In this document: piece after piece, positions 1-13,035 of the stretch
Position numbering within the stretch: position 1 is the stretch's first letter
How the letters are laid out: each line of letters opens with the position of its first letter
Assembly (NCBI RefSeq): GCF_014647435.1
Contig: NZ_BMPE01000002.1
Coordinates: 372,001 to 436,000 of the forward strand
Direction: 5' to 3'
DNA length: 64,000 bases
Source: Deinococcus radiotolerans
Lineage (GTDB): Bacteria > Deinococcota > Deinococci > Deinococcales > Deinococcaceae
The notes under the pieces: model-generated
What the model saw: the letters and a program-made list of their open reading frames with translations, nothing else
Told to the model about the DNA's origin: nothing
Databases searched by the model: none
Position numbers and translations under genes: made by a program

Positions 1-1
1 G

Positions 2-1748
<1,747 letters not shown>

Positions 1749-1762
<14 letters not shown>

Positions 1763-3026
1763 GGGGCATCACGCGCGGCAGGTGCCCCTCGGCGGGTAGC
1801 GTGAACTGCACCAGCAGCCCCTCCTCCTGAGGTTCCAGCCAGATCCGCCCCCCGTGCCGCTCCACGACCTTGCGGCACACCGCCAGCCCGATGCCGTTTC
1901 CGCCGGTCACCGCGCGGCTGTGCAGCCGCTGGAACATCACGAACACCCGCTCCACATGCTGCGGCGCAATCCCGATGCCGTTGTCACGGAGCGTGAACTG
2001 CACCTGCGTGCCGTCCGCCGTGACCTCACCGGACAGGTGCACCCGCAGGGGCCGCGCCGCGCGGAACTTCAGGGCGTTGCCCAGCAGGTTCTGCAGCAGC
2101 TGCCGCGCCTGCGGCGCGTTGGCCTCCACGCGGGGCAGCGTGCCGCGCGTCACCTGCGCGTGCGGCGGCCACGGCAGGCCCCGCACCGCCTCGTCCCACA
2201 GGTTCCCCAGGTCCAGCGGCTGCATGGGCGGCTGCGCCGCCACGTTCGACAGGGTCAGGATGTCCCGCACCAGCTGCCGCGCCCGCGTGACCTGCTCCGT
2301 GATGCGCAGCAGGTACGTGTCCGCCCGTTCATCCAGCGCCTTCCCGGCGTACCGGTGCCGCAGGATGTCCGCGTACGCGCCTAGCGTCCGCAGCGGCTCC
2401 TGCAGGTCGTGGCTGGCCACGTACGCGAACTGCGCCAGCGCCTGGTTGCGGTCCTCCAGTTCCGCGTTACGCCGCGCCAAGATCGCCTGACTGTCCTCCA
2501 GTTCCTGCGTGCGTTCCTCCACCCGTTCTTCCAGCGTGCGGGCCAGGCGCAGGACCTCCAACTCGGCGAGTTTGCGCCGCGTGATGTTCTCGTGCGCCAC
2601 CACCGCGTACCGCGCGCTGTCCTGCATGAACGGCGTCACGCGCGCCATGAAGTAGCGGTCCTCCGTCGGAGAGTGGCAGGGGTACTCCAGTTCGAACAGG
2701 GTCTCCTCGCCGGCCAGCACGGCGCGGATCCCACGGGCAATCTGATGGGCGTCCTCCAGGTCCGGGCCGACCGTGGCGTCACAGATCTCCAGGTAATTGA
2801 CGCCCTCGCCGCTGTCACCGCCGTTCGCCTGCGCAAACCGGCGCCACGCCTCGTTCACCAGCACGATCACGCCCCGGTCATCCAGGATGGCGACACTGGC
2901 CGCCAGCGCATCAAACGCGGACGCCACGAACCGCACGGGCGGCGCGGCGCTCATGCTGCCCGCCTGACCGGTGACCGGGCGGGCCCACCGGTCGCGGTCA
3001 GGTGAGGTCCGCAGGGCGTCATGCAT
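1749..3026 (-). CDS. PAS-domain sensor histidine kinase
   Basis: A predicted cytoplasmic two-component kinase of 425 aa with no membrane segment. A PAS fold covers about residues 30-150 ([15 protein letters not shown], then [13 protein letters not shown]), followed by a coiled coil to about 195. The HisKA phospho-acceptor is H206 in [11 protein letters not shown], and the HATPase domain has an N box (LLGNALKF) and G boxes ([17 protein letters not shown]). The layout resembles bacteriophytochrome-type kinases that act on small single-domain regulators. Such a regulator starts 84 bp away on the other strand, so the two are probably partners. A second Met at 2954 is an alternative start; neither has a strong Shine-Dalgarno sequence. 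Confidence 0.9.
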
Positions 3027-3055
3027 TCAGCCTAGCAGGCGCGCCCCCATCCCCC

Positions 3056-3090
3056 CATCCGGGGGTCCGGCCCACAGACCCCACCGGATG
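3056..3090. promoter_or_regulatory. Imperfect inverted repeat between the kinase and regulator genes
   Basis: CATCCGG at 3056-3062 pairs with CCGGATG at 3084-3090, and inside it GGGTC at 3063-3067 pairs with GACCC at 3077-3081, leaving a 2-nt bulge and a 9-nt loop. It sits in the divergent gap, at about the -35 position of the response regulator promoter. It could be an operator shared by both genes or a chance GC hairpin. Confidence 0.35.
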
Positions 3091-3097
3091 GGTGCAG

Positions 3098-3103
3098 TAA
3101 GGT
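3098..3103 (+). promoter_or_regulatory. Leaderless -10 box of the response regulator
   Basis: TAAGGT lies 6 nt before the ATG at 3110. This supports ATG 3110 over the in-frame GTG at 3107. Confidence 0.5.
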
Positions 3104-3109
3104 GAGGTG

Positions 3110-3547
3110 ATGTCCCGACCCTTCACGCTGCTCCTCGTCGAGGATGAACTGGCTGACGCCGAACTGTTCCAGGACATGCTCGTGGAAGTGGCCCCCGACA
3201 TTCAGGTCACGCACGTCGAGCACGGCCAGGCCGCCCTGGACCACCTCACGCGCACCCAGCCGGGCCGCCCGGACCTGATCGTGCTGGACCTGAACATGCC
3301 CGTCATGAACGGCCACGACTTCCTCGCGCAGGCCAAGACCATCCCCGCGCTGCGCGGCATTCCCGTGCTGGTCCTGTCCACGTCCGACCACCCGGAGGAC
3401 ATCCACCGGGCGTATGACGGTCAGGCCAGCGGGTATGTCCTGAAGCCCGGCACGTACCAGGAGTACACGCAGGTGCTCTCCACCATCCAGGCGTACTGGC
3501 GCGGTCTGGTCAAGCTGCCCAGCGTGGAGGAACTCACGGGGACCTGA
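3110..3547 (+). CDS. Single-domain response regulator (Rcp1/CheY-like)
   Basis: A receiver domain with no output domain, 145 aa. The phospho-acceptor is D60 in LIVLDLNMP, the acidic pocket is in LLLVEDELAD, the switch Ser/Thr is in LVLSTSDH, and the conserved Lys is K112 in YVLKPGTY. The closing block (SVEELTGT after a YWRGLVKLP segment) is typical of regulators paired with phytochrome-like kinases. It is divergent from the kinase at 1749-3026 and probably receives phosphate from it. With no DNA-binding domain it would act by protein contact or as a phosphate relay. Confidence 0.92.
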   Translation: MSRPFTLLLVEDELADAELFQDMLVEVAPDIQVTHVEHGQAALDHLTRTQPGRPDLIVLDLNMPVMNGHDFLAQAKTIPALRGIPVLVLSTSDHPEDIHRAYDGQASGYVLKPGTYQEYTQVLSTIQAYWRGLVKLPSVEELTGT

Positions 3548-3569
3548 CCGCCCCCACCCGGAGGTCGCC

Positions 3570-3758
3570 ATGCCCGCCCCCCGCCGCACCCTGATTCCCA
3601 CCGAGACCCTGCTGCGCGCCGCCCGCAGCGCCGCCGAGCGCCTGTCTCACCTCAGCCGTGACCCCGAGGTGCGCCGCGACGCCGCCGAGGTGGCCCGCAG
3701 CGTCGCGAAACTGCTCGCCTCGGTCCGCCGCGCGGGCCACCCGCCCCGGCGCCCCTGA
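3570..3758 (+). CDS. Small helical protein of unknown function
   Basis: A 62-aa basic protein rich in Ala and Arg. It has a good Shine-Dalgarno sequence (GGAGGT, 3561-3566) before the ATG and starts 22 bp after the response regulator, so it is probably co-transcribed. The sequence suggests one or two amphipathic helices (residues 10-55) with no cysteines or membrane segment. I do not recognise a family. The ribosome-binding site and the terminator just after it favour a real gene. Confidence 0.6.
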   Translation: MPAPRRTLIPTETLLRAARSAAERLSHLSRDPEVRRDAAEVARSVAKLLASVRRAGHPPRRP

Positions 3759-3775
3759 GCGCCACAGCACAAGAA

Positions 3776-3798
3776 GGAGAGGCGACACTGGCCTCTCC
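3776..3798. terminator. Hairpin between convergent genes
   Basis: GGAGAGGC at 3776-3783 pairs perfectly with GCCTCTCC at 3791-3798 across a 7-nt loop. It lies between the 62-aa gene and the stop of the phosphate transporter, so it can serve both directions. There is no strong T run. Confidence 0.6.
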
Positions 3799-3817
3799 CT
3801 CTGTCTGACCGCGCGGC

Positions 3818-4813
<996 letters not shown>

Positions 4814-4822
4814 AGCCGGGCC

Positions 4823-5461
<639 letters not shown>

Positions 5462-5485
5462 GACAATCCTCCCGATTCTCCACCC

Positions 5486-5504
5486 GAATGTCATGGGAAT
5501 GTCA
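5486..5504. promoter_or_regulatory. PHO-box-like direct repeat upstream of the phosphate transporter operon
   Basis: GAATGTCA occurs twice, at 5486-5493 and 5497-5504, separated by TGG, giving an 11-bp period. Read as 7-mers (ATGTCAT-N4-ATGTCAG), the spacing equals that of the enterobacterial PHO box (CTGTCAT-N4-CTGTCAT) and the half sites match at 6 and 5 of 7 positions. The repeat reads away from the operon, which is a caveat. It lies 25-43 bp before the DUF47 start. Confidence 0.45.
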
Positions 5505-5577
5505 GCCCGGGCGGTCAAGGTTGGGCGGGAGGGCCCGTCTGGTCGCCTCCCGCCGTTGAAGCTTCAGTGTACTGGGT

Positions 5578-8500
5578 TCAGGGCAGCTTGAGGGGTTCCG
5601 TGAACGTCGCGCGGCACTGGTTGGCGCAGTCCGTGCTGTTGGCCCCCGCCGGCGTGCTGCCCGCGCTGGGGATGATGTCGCCCGCGCCGTAGCCGTCCCC
5701 GCCGAAAATGCCGCCCATCAGGCCGATCCCGGCGGCGGGCTTGCCGCTCAGGCCCAGCGCCGTCCAGGGAATCGCGAGTTCCACGGTCTGCTCGGGGGCC
5801 GTGCCACTGCTGGCCTGCAGGTAGTCGGCGGCGTTCACCTCGGGCGTGGCCGTATCACTCTGCACCAGGCGCAGCTGGGCCTTCTCTGTGCCGTAGCGGG
5901 CGATGAAGGCGTTCACGCCGTCCACCTGGCCGCTGAAGGTCGCGGCGCGCTTCCAGGCCTCGAACTGATCGGCCTGTTTCGCGCCGCCGGGCGCGGTGTC
6001 TAGGTACAGGATCGCGCTGTTGCCGTCCACCCGGTACGTGTACGCGAGGTACAGGTACTGGGCGTCACTGTCGGCCCGCAGGGTCAACCAGTTGTTGTTC
6101 GCGCCGAAGGTCCCCTCGGCGGGACTCTGCGCGCTGACGGCGGGGGCGGTCCAGTCGCTCAGGTTGCCGTCGATGGTGTACTTCGTGCGGATGTCGCGCG
6201 CCAGGTCAATGTTGGCGTTCTGCGCGGGCGCCGTGACGTTCAGGGTGCCGTCCAGGTAGCCGCCCGCGCTGGCCTTCAGGGTCTGCGCTCCGGCGGGCAC
6301 GCGCAGGGTGTACGTGCCGTCCGGGAAGGTGACCGCGTAGTTCAGGTCGGAGTTGGCGCTCGTGGCTTCCACCAGGGCCCCGCCCAGGTTCTGCCCGCTG
6401 CCCGTGACACGCCCGGTGATCGTGGCGGCCGGGACGGGCTGCTCGGTGAAGTCGTACGTGCCGCTGTAGGCGTTGCCGTTCGTGCCGACCACGTAGGCGC
6501 GGTCGCCCTGACCCGGGGCCTCGTAGCCGCCGTTCTTCGCGCTGGCGCTGTCGTTCCCGAACTTGAACTTCACCTCACGGAACAGCGGCAGGTCGATGCT
6601 GGTCTTCCACACGCCCGGCGTGTCCTGGGTCATGGGGTACTCGATCTGGCTACCGGTGTCGAAGCGGCGCAGTTCGATGGGCCCGTTGCCCTGCGTGCGG
6701 GCGTCTACGGTGAACGTCACCTTCGCGGTGTTCTTGCTGCTCGGCGTGCCCGTGACCGTCACGCCCCTGCTCTCGGCCCCGGCGCTGTCCACGGTGACCA
6801 CGCGGAAGGTGGTGTTGACGTCGTTCGTCAGGCCGCGCACCAGGAAGCTGCCCTGCGTGGCGGGAATGGGCGCAAAGTTCACGAGGCGCTCGGTGCCGCC
6901 AGCGGGCGTCACGTACACGCGGTACCCGGCGACCTTCGCGTCCGTGCCCGGCGTCCAGATGAGCTGCGCGGCGCTGTCCCCAGCCTTCACGGTCAGCCCC
7001 GCGACTTCGGGCAGCGCCGGGTTCACGGTGCCTGCCGCGCCGGAGCCGCCGGGGGCGGTGACGGCCAGCACGCTGCGGGCGGGCACGCGGCCGACCAGTT
7101 TGCCGCCGCTGACGCTCAGGGTCATGACGCGGCCCGTCACCTCGGTCAGCGTGGTGCCGGAGAAGGTGCCCAGCAGCGGAATCCCGCTGCCACTCAGGCT
7201 GCCCAGGTCCAGGTCCGTGTCGCCGTTGTTCACGACGAACACCACCGGCTGCCCGGCCACGCCCTGCACACCGCTGATCACGCGCCGGTAGGCCAGGACG
7301 GGCGCGCCACCGTTCGGGCGCCAGAGTTCCTGCTGCGCGCCGCGCGTCAGCGCGCGGTACTTCGCGCGGGCGGCGGCCAGGGCTCCCAGGCGCTCGTCCA
7401 GCGTGCTGCTCCCCAGGCGCGTGAAGTCCATGTCCTCGCGGTTGCCCTCTCCCAGCGGGTAGTCGTAGGGATCACCCTTGCCGGCCTGCGCGTACTCGGT
7501 GCCCTGCCAGACGCTGGGTGTCCCACGCGAGAAGTACATGGTGGACAGCGCCAGGTCGAGGCGCTCGGCGGCCTGCGCGGCGCTGCCACCCCGCTCGGTC
7601 ACCTCGCTGACGAAGCGGCGCACGTCGTGGTTGTCCACGAAGGTCGTCAGGCGGGTGGGGTCACGGTACACGCCGTCCTGCGCGAACACGTCCGCCATGC
7701 GGTCGAGGTTGCCGCCCGTGCTGCTCATCTGATCCTTGAAGGCGTAGTACAGCGCGAAGTCGAACACGCTGGGCGCGCCCAGGTCGTTCATGAAGCGCGC
7801 GAGGTACGCGGGGTTGCCGTCGAACACCTCACCCACCGACCAGATCTTGGCCGGGTCGCCCGCGCCGCCCGCCTTGAAGAACTGCGTCCAGTACGCGTCG
7901 GGCACGTGCTTCATGGTGTCGATACGCAGCCCGTCGATGCCGGTCGCGCCGCGCCAGTACGTCACGAAGTCGTTCAGGTACGCGGTGACGGCCGGGAGTT
8001 CCTGCTTGAAGTCCGGCAGGCCCGCCAGATCGCAGTCGGTGGTCTTGTTCGTGGACGCGTCGCAGTCGGCTTTCGTGTGGAACCAGTCGGGGTTCGTCTT
8101 CGTGAGGGTCGCGCCGTACCCGGCGTGGTTCACCACGATGTCCTGGATGACCTTGATGCCGTTCCTGTGCGCCGTGTCGATCAGGGCCTTGTACTCGTCC
8201 AGGGTCCCGAAGTGCGGATCGACCTTCTTGAAGTCCTCGGCCCAGTAGCCGTGGTACCCCGCGAACGGTTTGCCCAGGCTGGGGCCGCTGCCGGTGTTGA
8301 TCGCGGGGACCTGCAGCACGACCGGGCTGACCCAGATGGCCGTGAAGCCCATGCGCTTGAAGTACCCCTCGTCGATCTTGGCTTTCAGGCCCGCGAAGTC
8401 CCCGCCGTGCCATGCCAGGGGGTTGGTGCGGTCGGCGCGGTCGCCCGCGTCACGGTTGAGGCCGTTGTCGTTGGCGGCGCTGCCGTTGGCGAAGCGATCG

Positions 8501-8640
8501 GTCATCGCGAAGTAGATGACCTCGTCCTGCCAGGCGCGCGCCGCGCCGGGGGTGGGGGCTTTGTACAGGCTACAGGCCGACAGAGACAGCGTCAGGGCTG
8601 CCAGGGCGCCCGCGCGCCCGACCATATGGAAGCGTTTCAT
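5578..8640 (-). CDS. Secreted multidomain alpha-amylase lipoprotein (GH13)
   Basis: A 1020-aa starch-degrading enzyme predicted to be exported and lipid-anchored: the signal peptide ends in the lipobox LSAC with C23. The GH13 barrel follows (about 35-540) with nucleophile D241 in RIDTMKH, acid/base E271 in VGEVFDG and D339 in FVDNHDVRR. Next come an Fn3-like module (about 560-640), a CBM20-like starch-binding module, a carboxypeptidase-regulatory-like beta fold, and a C-terminal DOMON/CBM9-like domain beginning KYTIDGNLSDW. The start at 8640 (MKRFHM) gives the signal peptide; the frame stays open for 93 more codons but that stretch crosses the operator and the divergent gene. Expression is probably controlled by a LacI-family repressor at 8661-8672. 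Confidence 0.92.
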   Translation of the reverse strand: MKRFHMVGRAGALAALTLSLSACSLYKAPTPGAARAWQDEVIYFAMTDRFANGSAANDNGLNRDAGDRADRTNPLAWHGGDFAGLKAKIDEGYFKRMGFTAIWVSPVVLQVPAINTGSGPSLGKPFAGYHGYWAEDFKKVDPHFGTLDEYKALIDTAHRNGIKVIQDIVVNHAGYGATLTKTNPDWFHTKADCDASTNKTTDCDLAGLPDFKQELPAVTAYLNDFVTYWRGATGIDGLRIDTMKHVPDAYWTQFFKAGGAGDPAKIWSVGEVFDGNPAYLARFMNDLGAPSVFDFALYYAFKDQMSSTGGNLDRMADVFAQDGVYRDPTRLTTFVDNHDVRRFVSEVTERGGSAAQAAERLDLALSTMYFSRGTPSVWQGTEYAQAGKGDPYDYPLGEGNREDMDFTRLGSSTLDERLGALAAARAKYRALTRGAQQELWRPNGGAPVLAYRRVISGVQGVAGQPVVFVVNNGDTDLDLGSLSGSGIPLLGTFSGTTLTEVTGRVMTLSVSGGKLVGRVPARSVLAVTAPGGSGAAGTVNPALPEVAGLTVKAGDSAAQLIWTPGTDAKVAGYRVYVTPAGGTERLVNFAPIPATQGSFLVRGLTNDVNTTFRVVTVDSAGAESRGVTVTGTPSSKNTAKVTFTVDARTQGNGPIELRRFDTGSQIEYPMTQDTPGVWKTSIDLPLFREVKFKFGNDSASAKNGGYEAPGQGDRAYVVGTNGNAYSGTYDFTEQPVPAATITGRVTGSGQNLGGALVEATSANSDLNYAVTFPDGTYTLRVPAGAQTLKASAGGYLDGTLNVTAPAQNANIDLARDIRTKYTIDGNLSDWTAPAVSAQSPAEGTFGANNNWLTLRADSDAQYLYLAYTYRVDGNSAILYLDTAPGGAKQADQFEAWKRAATFSGQVDGVNAFIARYGTEKAQLRLVQSDTATPEVNAADYLQASSGTAPEQTVELAIPWTALGLSGKPAAGIGLMGGIFGGDGYGAGDIIPSAGSTPAGANSTDCANQCRATFTEPLKLP
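8628..8638. promoter_or_regulatory. Possible secondary LacI-type half-perfect operator over the amylase start
   Basis: GGAAGCGTTTC covers the first codons of the amylase gene and matches the main palindrome at 8661-8672 except on one side. The centres are 33 bp apart, close to three helical turns. The match is partly forced by the codons MKRF, so this is weak. Confidence 0.25.
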
Positions 8641-8660
8641 GTTAGGTCTATATTCAAATG

Positions 8661-8672
8661 GGAAGCGCTTCC
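8661..8672. promoter_or_regulatory. LacI-family operator palindrome before the amylase gene
   Basis: GGAAGCGCTTCC is a perfect 12-bp palindrome with the central CG pair typical of LacI/GalR-family (MalR, CcpA-like) sites. Its near edge is 20 bp before the amylase start, where a repressor would block transcription. No LacI-type gene is in the window, so the regulator is elsewhere. Confidence 0.6.
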
Positions 8673-8739
8673 GAAAGTCAATCTTCACCGTTCGCTCACG
8701 ACGCAAGGACGCTGACAGTTCCCCGCCGGTCCCCGCCCC

Positions 8740-8745
8740 TACGCT
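8740..8745 (+). promoter_or_regulatory. Leaderless -10 box of the DUF427 gene
   Basis: TACGCT lies 6 nt before the ATG at 8752. Confidence 0.5.
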
Positions 8746-8751
8746 GACCCC

Positions 8752-9036
8752 ATGAAAGCCACCTGGAACGGCGTGACCATCGCCCAGTCCGACGACACCG
8801 TGGTCGTCGAGGGCAACCACTACTTCCCCGCAGGCAGCGTGAACCCCGAGTACCTGCGCCCCAGCACCACCCACACCACCTGCCCCTGGAAGGGCGAGGC
8901 CAGCTACCACAGCCTCCACGTGAACGGGCAGGAGAACCCCGACGCCGCGTGGTACTACCCCACGCCCAAGGACGCCGCGCGGCAGATCGCGGGCCGCGTC
9001 GCCTTCTGGAAGGGCGTGCAGGTCACCCAGGACTGA
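8752..9036 (+). CDS. DUF427 domain-containing protein
   Basis: A 94-aa single-domain protein of the DUF427 family, whose role is unknown. The family hallmarks are present: VVVEGNHYFP near residue 22, the TTCPWKG block, and AAWYYPTPKDAA towards the end. No signal peptide or membrane segment is seen. It has its own leaderless promoter, shares its upstream region with the divergent amylase gene, and converges on the K+ transporter operon with 24 bp between the stops. Confidence 0.88.
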   Translation: MKATWNGVTIAQSDDTVVVEGNHYFPAGSVNPEYLRPSTTHTTCPWKGEASYHSLHVNGQENPDAAWYYPTPKDAARQIAGRVAFWKGVQVTQD

Positions 9037-9060
9037 GCGCCCCTCGCAGGTCCGGCCGGG

Positions 9061-10407
9061 TCAGCCCACCAGGATGTCGCGCTCCGGCGGGTACTTGATC
9101 ACCCCGCGGGACGTCTCGCGCAGGTTCAGCGCCAGCGCGAACGTCACGGGTCCGATCCGGCCCAGGTACATCAGCGCGCACAGGACGATCAGGCCCGCGT
9201 CGTTCAGGCGGTGCGTCACGTCCAGGCTCAGGCCCACCGTCGCGGCGGCGCTCACCGTCTCGAACAGCAGCGGCGTGAACCCCAGCGTGGGGTTCGTGAC
9301 CAGCATCAGGAAGAAACCCGTGAACACCAGCAGCGTGTAGATGGTCGTGATCGTCCCGGCGCGCACCACGTTCTCGGGCACGATCTGCCGCCCGAACGCG
9401 ATCAGTTCCGTGCGGCCCCGGATCAGGTTCCAGGCGCTGACCAGCAGGATCGCGAAGGTGCTCGTCTTGATCCCGCCGCCCGTGGAACCGCTGTTCGCGC
9501 CGATGAACATCAGCGCGATCATCACAAAGACGCTGCCCGGCGCCAGGGCCGTCATGTCCACCGTGGCGAAGCCCCCCGAGCGCGGTGTCACGCTCTGGAA
9601 CACGGCGGCCAGCAGCTTGCCGCCCGTGCCCAGCCCCTTCAGGGCCCCGCTCCACTCCAGCGCGAGCAGCACGGCGGCGCCCAGCACCAGCAGCGCCCCG
9701 GTCGTCACCAGGGTCAGGCGGCTGTAGACCATCAGGCGGTTGCAGCGCGGATTGGCCAGATGAGTCAGGACGTTCAGCTGCACCAGGAAGCCCAGCCCAC
9801 CCAGCACGATCAGCAGCGCGATCACCCCGCTGACCAGGGGGTCCTGCACGTAGGGCGCCATCCCACCGGGCAGCACCACGAAGCCCGCGTTGTTGTACGC
9901 GCTGACCGCGTGGAAGGCCGCCTGGTACAGGCCCTCGCCCAGCCCGAACTGCGGCACGAAGCGCGCCGAGAGCAGCAGCGTGCCCACGCCCTGCGCCGCG
10001 AAGGTGTATACGAAGATGATCCGCACCAGCCCCAGCACGCCGCCCACGTCCAGGGCGTTCACCTGCTGCGCCAGCTGCTGCCGCTCGCTGAAGTTCACGC
10101 GCCGGCCGGTCAGCAGCGCGAACAGCGTCCCGAACGTGATGATCCCCAGGCCCCCCACCTGCGCCAGCAGCAGGATGACGACCTGCCCCAGCCGGGTGAA
10201 CGTCTCGCCGGTATCGGCCACGACCAGCCCCGTGATGCAGGTGGCGCTCGTCGCGGTGAACAGCAGCTCCACGCTGCTCAGGGTGACGCCCGGGCGGGTC
10301 ATGCCCGGCAGGTGTAGCGCCGCCGCGCCCACCGCGACGCCCAGCAGGTACACCAGCGCGATCAGCTGCGGGGGATTCAGGCGTCGCCGCCGCAGTCGCC
10401 GGCTCAT
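9061..10407 (-). CDS. TrkH/KtrB-type potassium transporter subunit (second of a tandem pair)
   Basis: A 448-aa integral membrane K+ channel-like subunit built of four M1-P-M2 repeats. Filter-like segments are visible in each repeat (SATCITGL, SAYNNAGF, TPRSGGF, SAAATVGLS). The start codon overlaps the stop of the upstream paralogue as ATGA, so translation is coupled. Such subunits need a cytosolic RCK partner (KtrA/TrkA), which is not in this window. The two tandem copies have the same plan but differ in sequence, which suggests distinct properties or a heteromeric assembly. Confidence 0.92.
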   Translation of the reverse strand: MSRRLRRRRLNPPQLIALVYLLGVAVGAAALHLPGMTRPGVTLSSVELLFTATSATCITGLVVADTGETFTRLGQVVILLLAQVGGLGIITFGTLFALLTGRRVNFSERQQLAQQVNALDVGGVLGLVRIIFVYTFAAQGVGTLLLSARFVPQFGLGEGLYQAAFHAVSAYNNAGFVVLPGGMAPYVQDPLVSGVIALLIVLGGLGFLVQLNVLTHLANPRCNRLMVYSRLTLVTTGALLVLGAAVLLALEWSGALKGLGTGGKLLAAVFQSVTPRSGGFATVDMTALAPGSVFVMIALMFIGANSGSTGGGIKTSTFAILLVSAWNLIRGRTELIAFGRQIVPENVVRAGTITTIYTLLVFTGFFLMLVTNPTLGFTPLLFETVSAAATVGLSLDVTHRLNDAGLIVLCALMYLGRIGPVTFALALNLRETSRGVIKYPPERDILVG

Positions 10408-11822
10408 CCGATCAGGATGTCCTTGTCGGCGGGGTAGCGGATGAGCGCGCGGCTGTCCGGGCGGTTGAACGCCACCGCGAACGTCAGCGGCCCGATGCGG
10501 CCCAGGAACATCAGCAGGATCAGAACCACGTGCTGGTCCGGGTTCAGCAGCGGCGTGGTGTTCATGCTCAGGCCCACCGTGCCGAACGCACTGACCGCCT
10601 CAAAGAACAGGTTCACGAACAGCACGTCCCCGCGCGTGTTGAACACCAGCAGCAGCAGGAACATCCCGTTCACCAGCCCGATGCTCAGCAGGCCGACCGT
10701 CATGGCCCGCAGGATCGTGTCCGTGTCGATGCGCCGCCGGAACAGCGTCGTGTCGCGCCGCCCGCGCACCATGCTCCAGGCGGACGCCATCATCACGTAG
10801 AAGGTGCTGGTCTTGATGCCGCCGCCCGTCCCACCAGGGTTCGCGCCAATGAACATCAGGATGATCGACACGAACAGCGTCGAGAGGTGCATCGCGCCGT
10901 AATCCAGCGTGTTGAAACCCGCCGTGCGCAGCGTGACGCTCTGGAAGAAGCTCGCCAGCAGCTTCCCCCCGAATCCCAGCGGCGCCAGCGTCTTCGGGTT
11001 GCTCCACTCGAACACGAGGTACACCAGCGTGCCCACCACCAGCAGGGCCGCCATCATGGTCAGCACCAGCTTGCTGTGCACCATCAGGCGATTGCGGCGC
11101 GGGCTGAGCAGGTGCGCGACCACGTTCAGCTGCACCAGGAAGCCCGTGCCGCCCAGGATGATCAGCAACGCGATCACCAGGCTCACCAGCGGGTCGTCCA
11201 CGAAGCCCATCAGGTTGTCGCTGTACAGCGCAAAACCCGCGTTGTTGAAGGCACTCACCGAGTGGAACAGCGCGTAGAAGATGCCCCGGCCCCAGCCCTC
11301 CAGCGGCACGAACCGGAACGCCAGGAGTGCCGCACCAACCAGTTCGATCACGAAGGTGTACAGGAAGATGCTGCGGATCAGGCCCAGCACGCCCCCGGCG
11401 TTCAGCGCGCCCACCTGCTGCGCCACCCGCAGGCGCTCGGTGAAGTTCACGCGGCGGCGCGACAGCAGCGCGAACGACGTCCCGAACGTGATGATCCCCA
11501 GACCCCCCAGCTGGATGAGCAGCATGATCACCAGCTGCCCCGCCCGGTTGAAGTCCCGGCTGGGGTCGATGACGTTCAGGCCCGTCACGCACAGCGCGCT
11601 CGTGGACGTGAACAGCGCCTGCAGGAAGTTCACGCTGCGGCGTGTGCCGTCCCCATTCATGCCGTGCAGCCCCGGCAGGGTCAGGATCAGTCCGCCCAGC
11701 AGAATGGCCAGAGCGAACGACAGCGCGATCAGCTGCGGGGGGCTCAGGCGGGCCAGGAGGCCCTTGCGGCGGCTGGCGCGACCCGGGTCCAGCGTGGGGG
11801 GAGGGGGGGGCACGCTGCTCAT
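10404..11822 (-). CDS. TrkH/KtrB-type potassium transporter subunit (first of a tandem pair)
   Basis: A 472-aa membrane protein of the Trk/Ktr K+ uptake superfamily with filter-like blocks TSALCVTGL, SAFNNAGF, LRTAGFN and SAFGTVGLS. A proline-rich cytoplasmic N terminus (about 25 residues) precedes the first helix. I chose the ATG at 11822; a longer frame to 11930 would overlap the divergent methyltransferase gene and its -10 box. It is the first gene of a two-gene operon with its paralogue. Confidence 0.92.
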   Translation of the reverse strand: MSSVPPPPPTLDPGRASRRKGLLARLSPPQLIALSFALAILLGGLILTLPGLHGMNGDGTRRSVNFLQALFTSTSALCVTGLNVIDPSRDFNRAGQLVIMLLIQLGGLGIITFGTSFALLSRRRVNFTERLRVAQQVGALNAGGVLGLIRSIFLYTFVIELVGAALLAFRFVPLEGWGRGIFYALFHSVSAFNNAGFALYSDNLMGFVDDPLVSLVIALLIILGGTGFLVQLNVVAHLLSPRRNRLMVHSKLVLTMMAALLVVGTLVYLVFEWSNPKTLAPLGFGGKLLASFFQSVTLRTAGFNTLDYGAMHLSTLFVSIILMFIGANPGGTGGGIKTSTFYVMMASAWSMVRGRRDTTLFRRRIDTDTILRAMTVGLLSIGLVNGMFLLLLVFNTRGDVLFVNLFFEAVSAFGTVGLSMNTTPLLNPDQHVVLILLMFLGRIGPLTFAVAFNRPDSRALIRYPADKDILIG

Positions 11823-11860
11823 AAGGGCGGCCCGGATTCTACGCCCCGCCGCGCAGCCCG

Positions 11861-11866
11861 TATACT
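11861..11866 (+). promoter_or_regulatory. Leaderless -10 box of the RNA methyltransferase gene
   Basis: TATACT lies 8 nt before the ATG at 11875, in the 52-bp gap shared with the divergent K+ transporter operon. Confidence 0.55.
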
Positions 11867-11874
11867 GATCTGCT

Positions 11875-12948
<1,074 letters not shown>

Positions 12949-13023
12949 GGGGCGGCGGGGCGAGGTGACCGCCGCGGTCCCACCCCCCTGCACACCCCGG
13001 CCACCCCGCACCCGGCGACCCGG

Positions 13024-13029
13024 TACGCT
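13024..13029 (+). promoter_or_regulatory. Leaderless -10 box of the Gfo/Idh gene
   Basis: TACGCT lies 6 nt before the ATG at 13036. Confidence 0.5.
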
Positions 13030-13035
13030 GCTCGC

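Noticed and set aside
3107..3109. GTG at 3107 as the response regulator start
   Set aside because: It is one codon before ATG 3110; the -10 box spacing (6 nt) fits ATG 3110 and would be only 3 nt for the GTG.
8641..8919. N-terminal extension of the amylase to 8919
   Set aside because: It runs through the LacI-type operator and the divergent DUF427 gene, has no ribosome-binding site and would hide the lipoprotein signal peptide.
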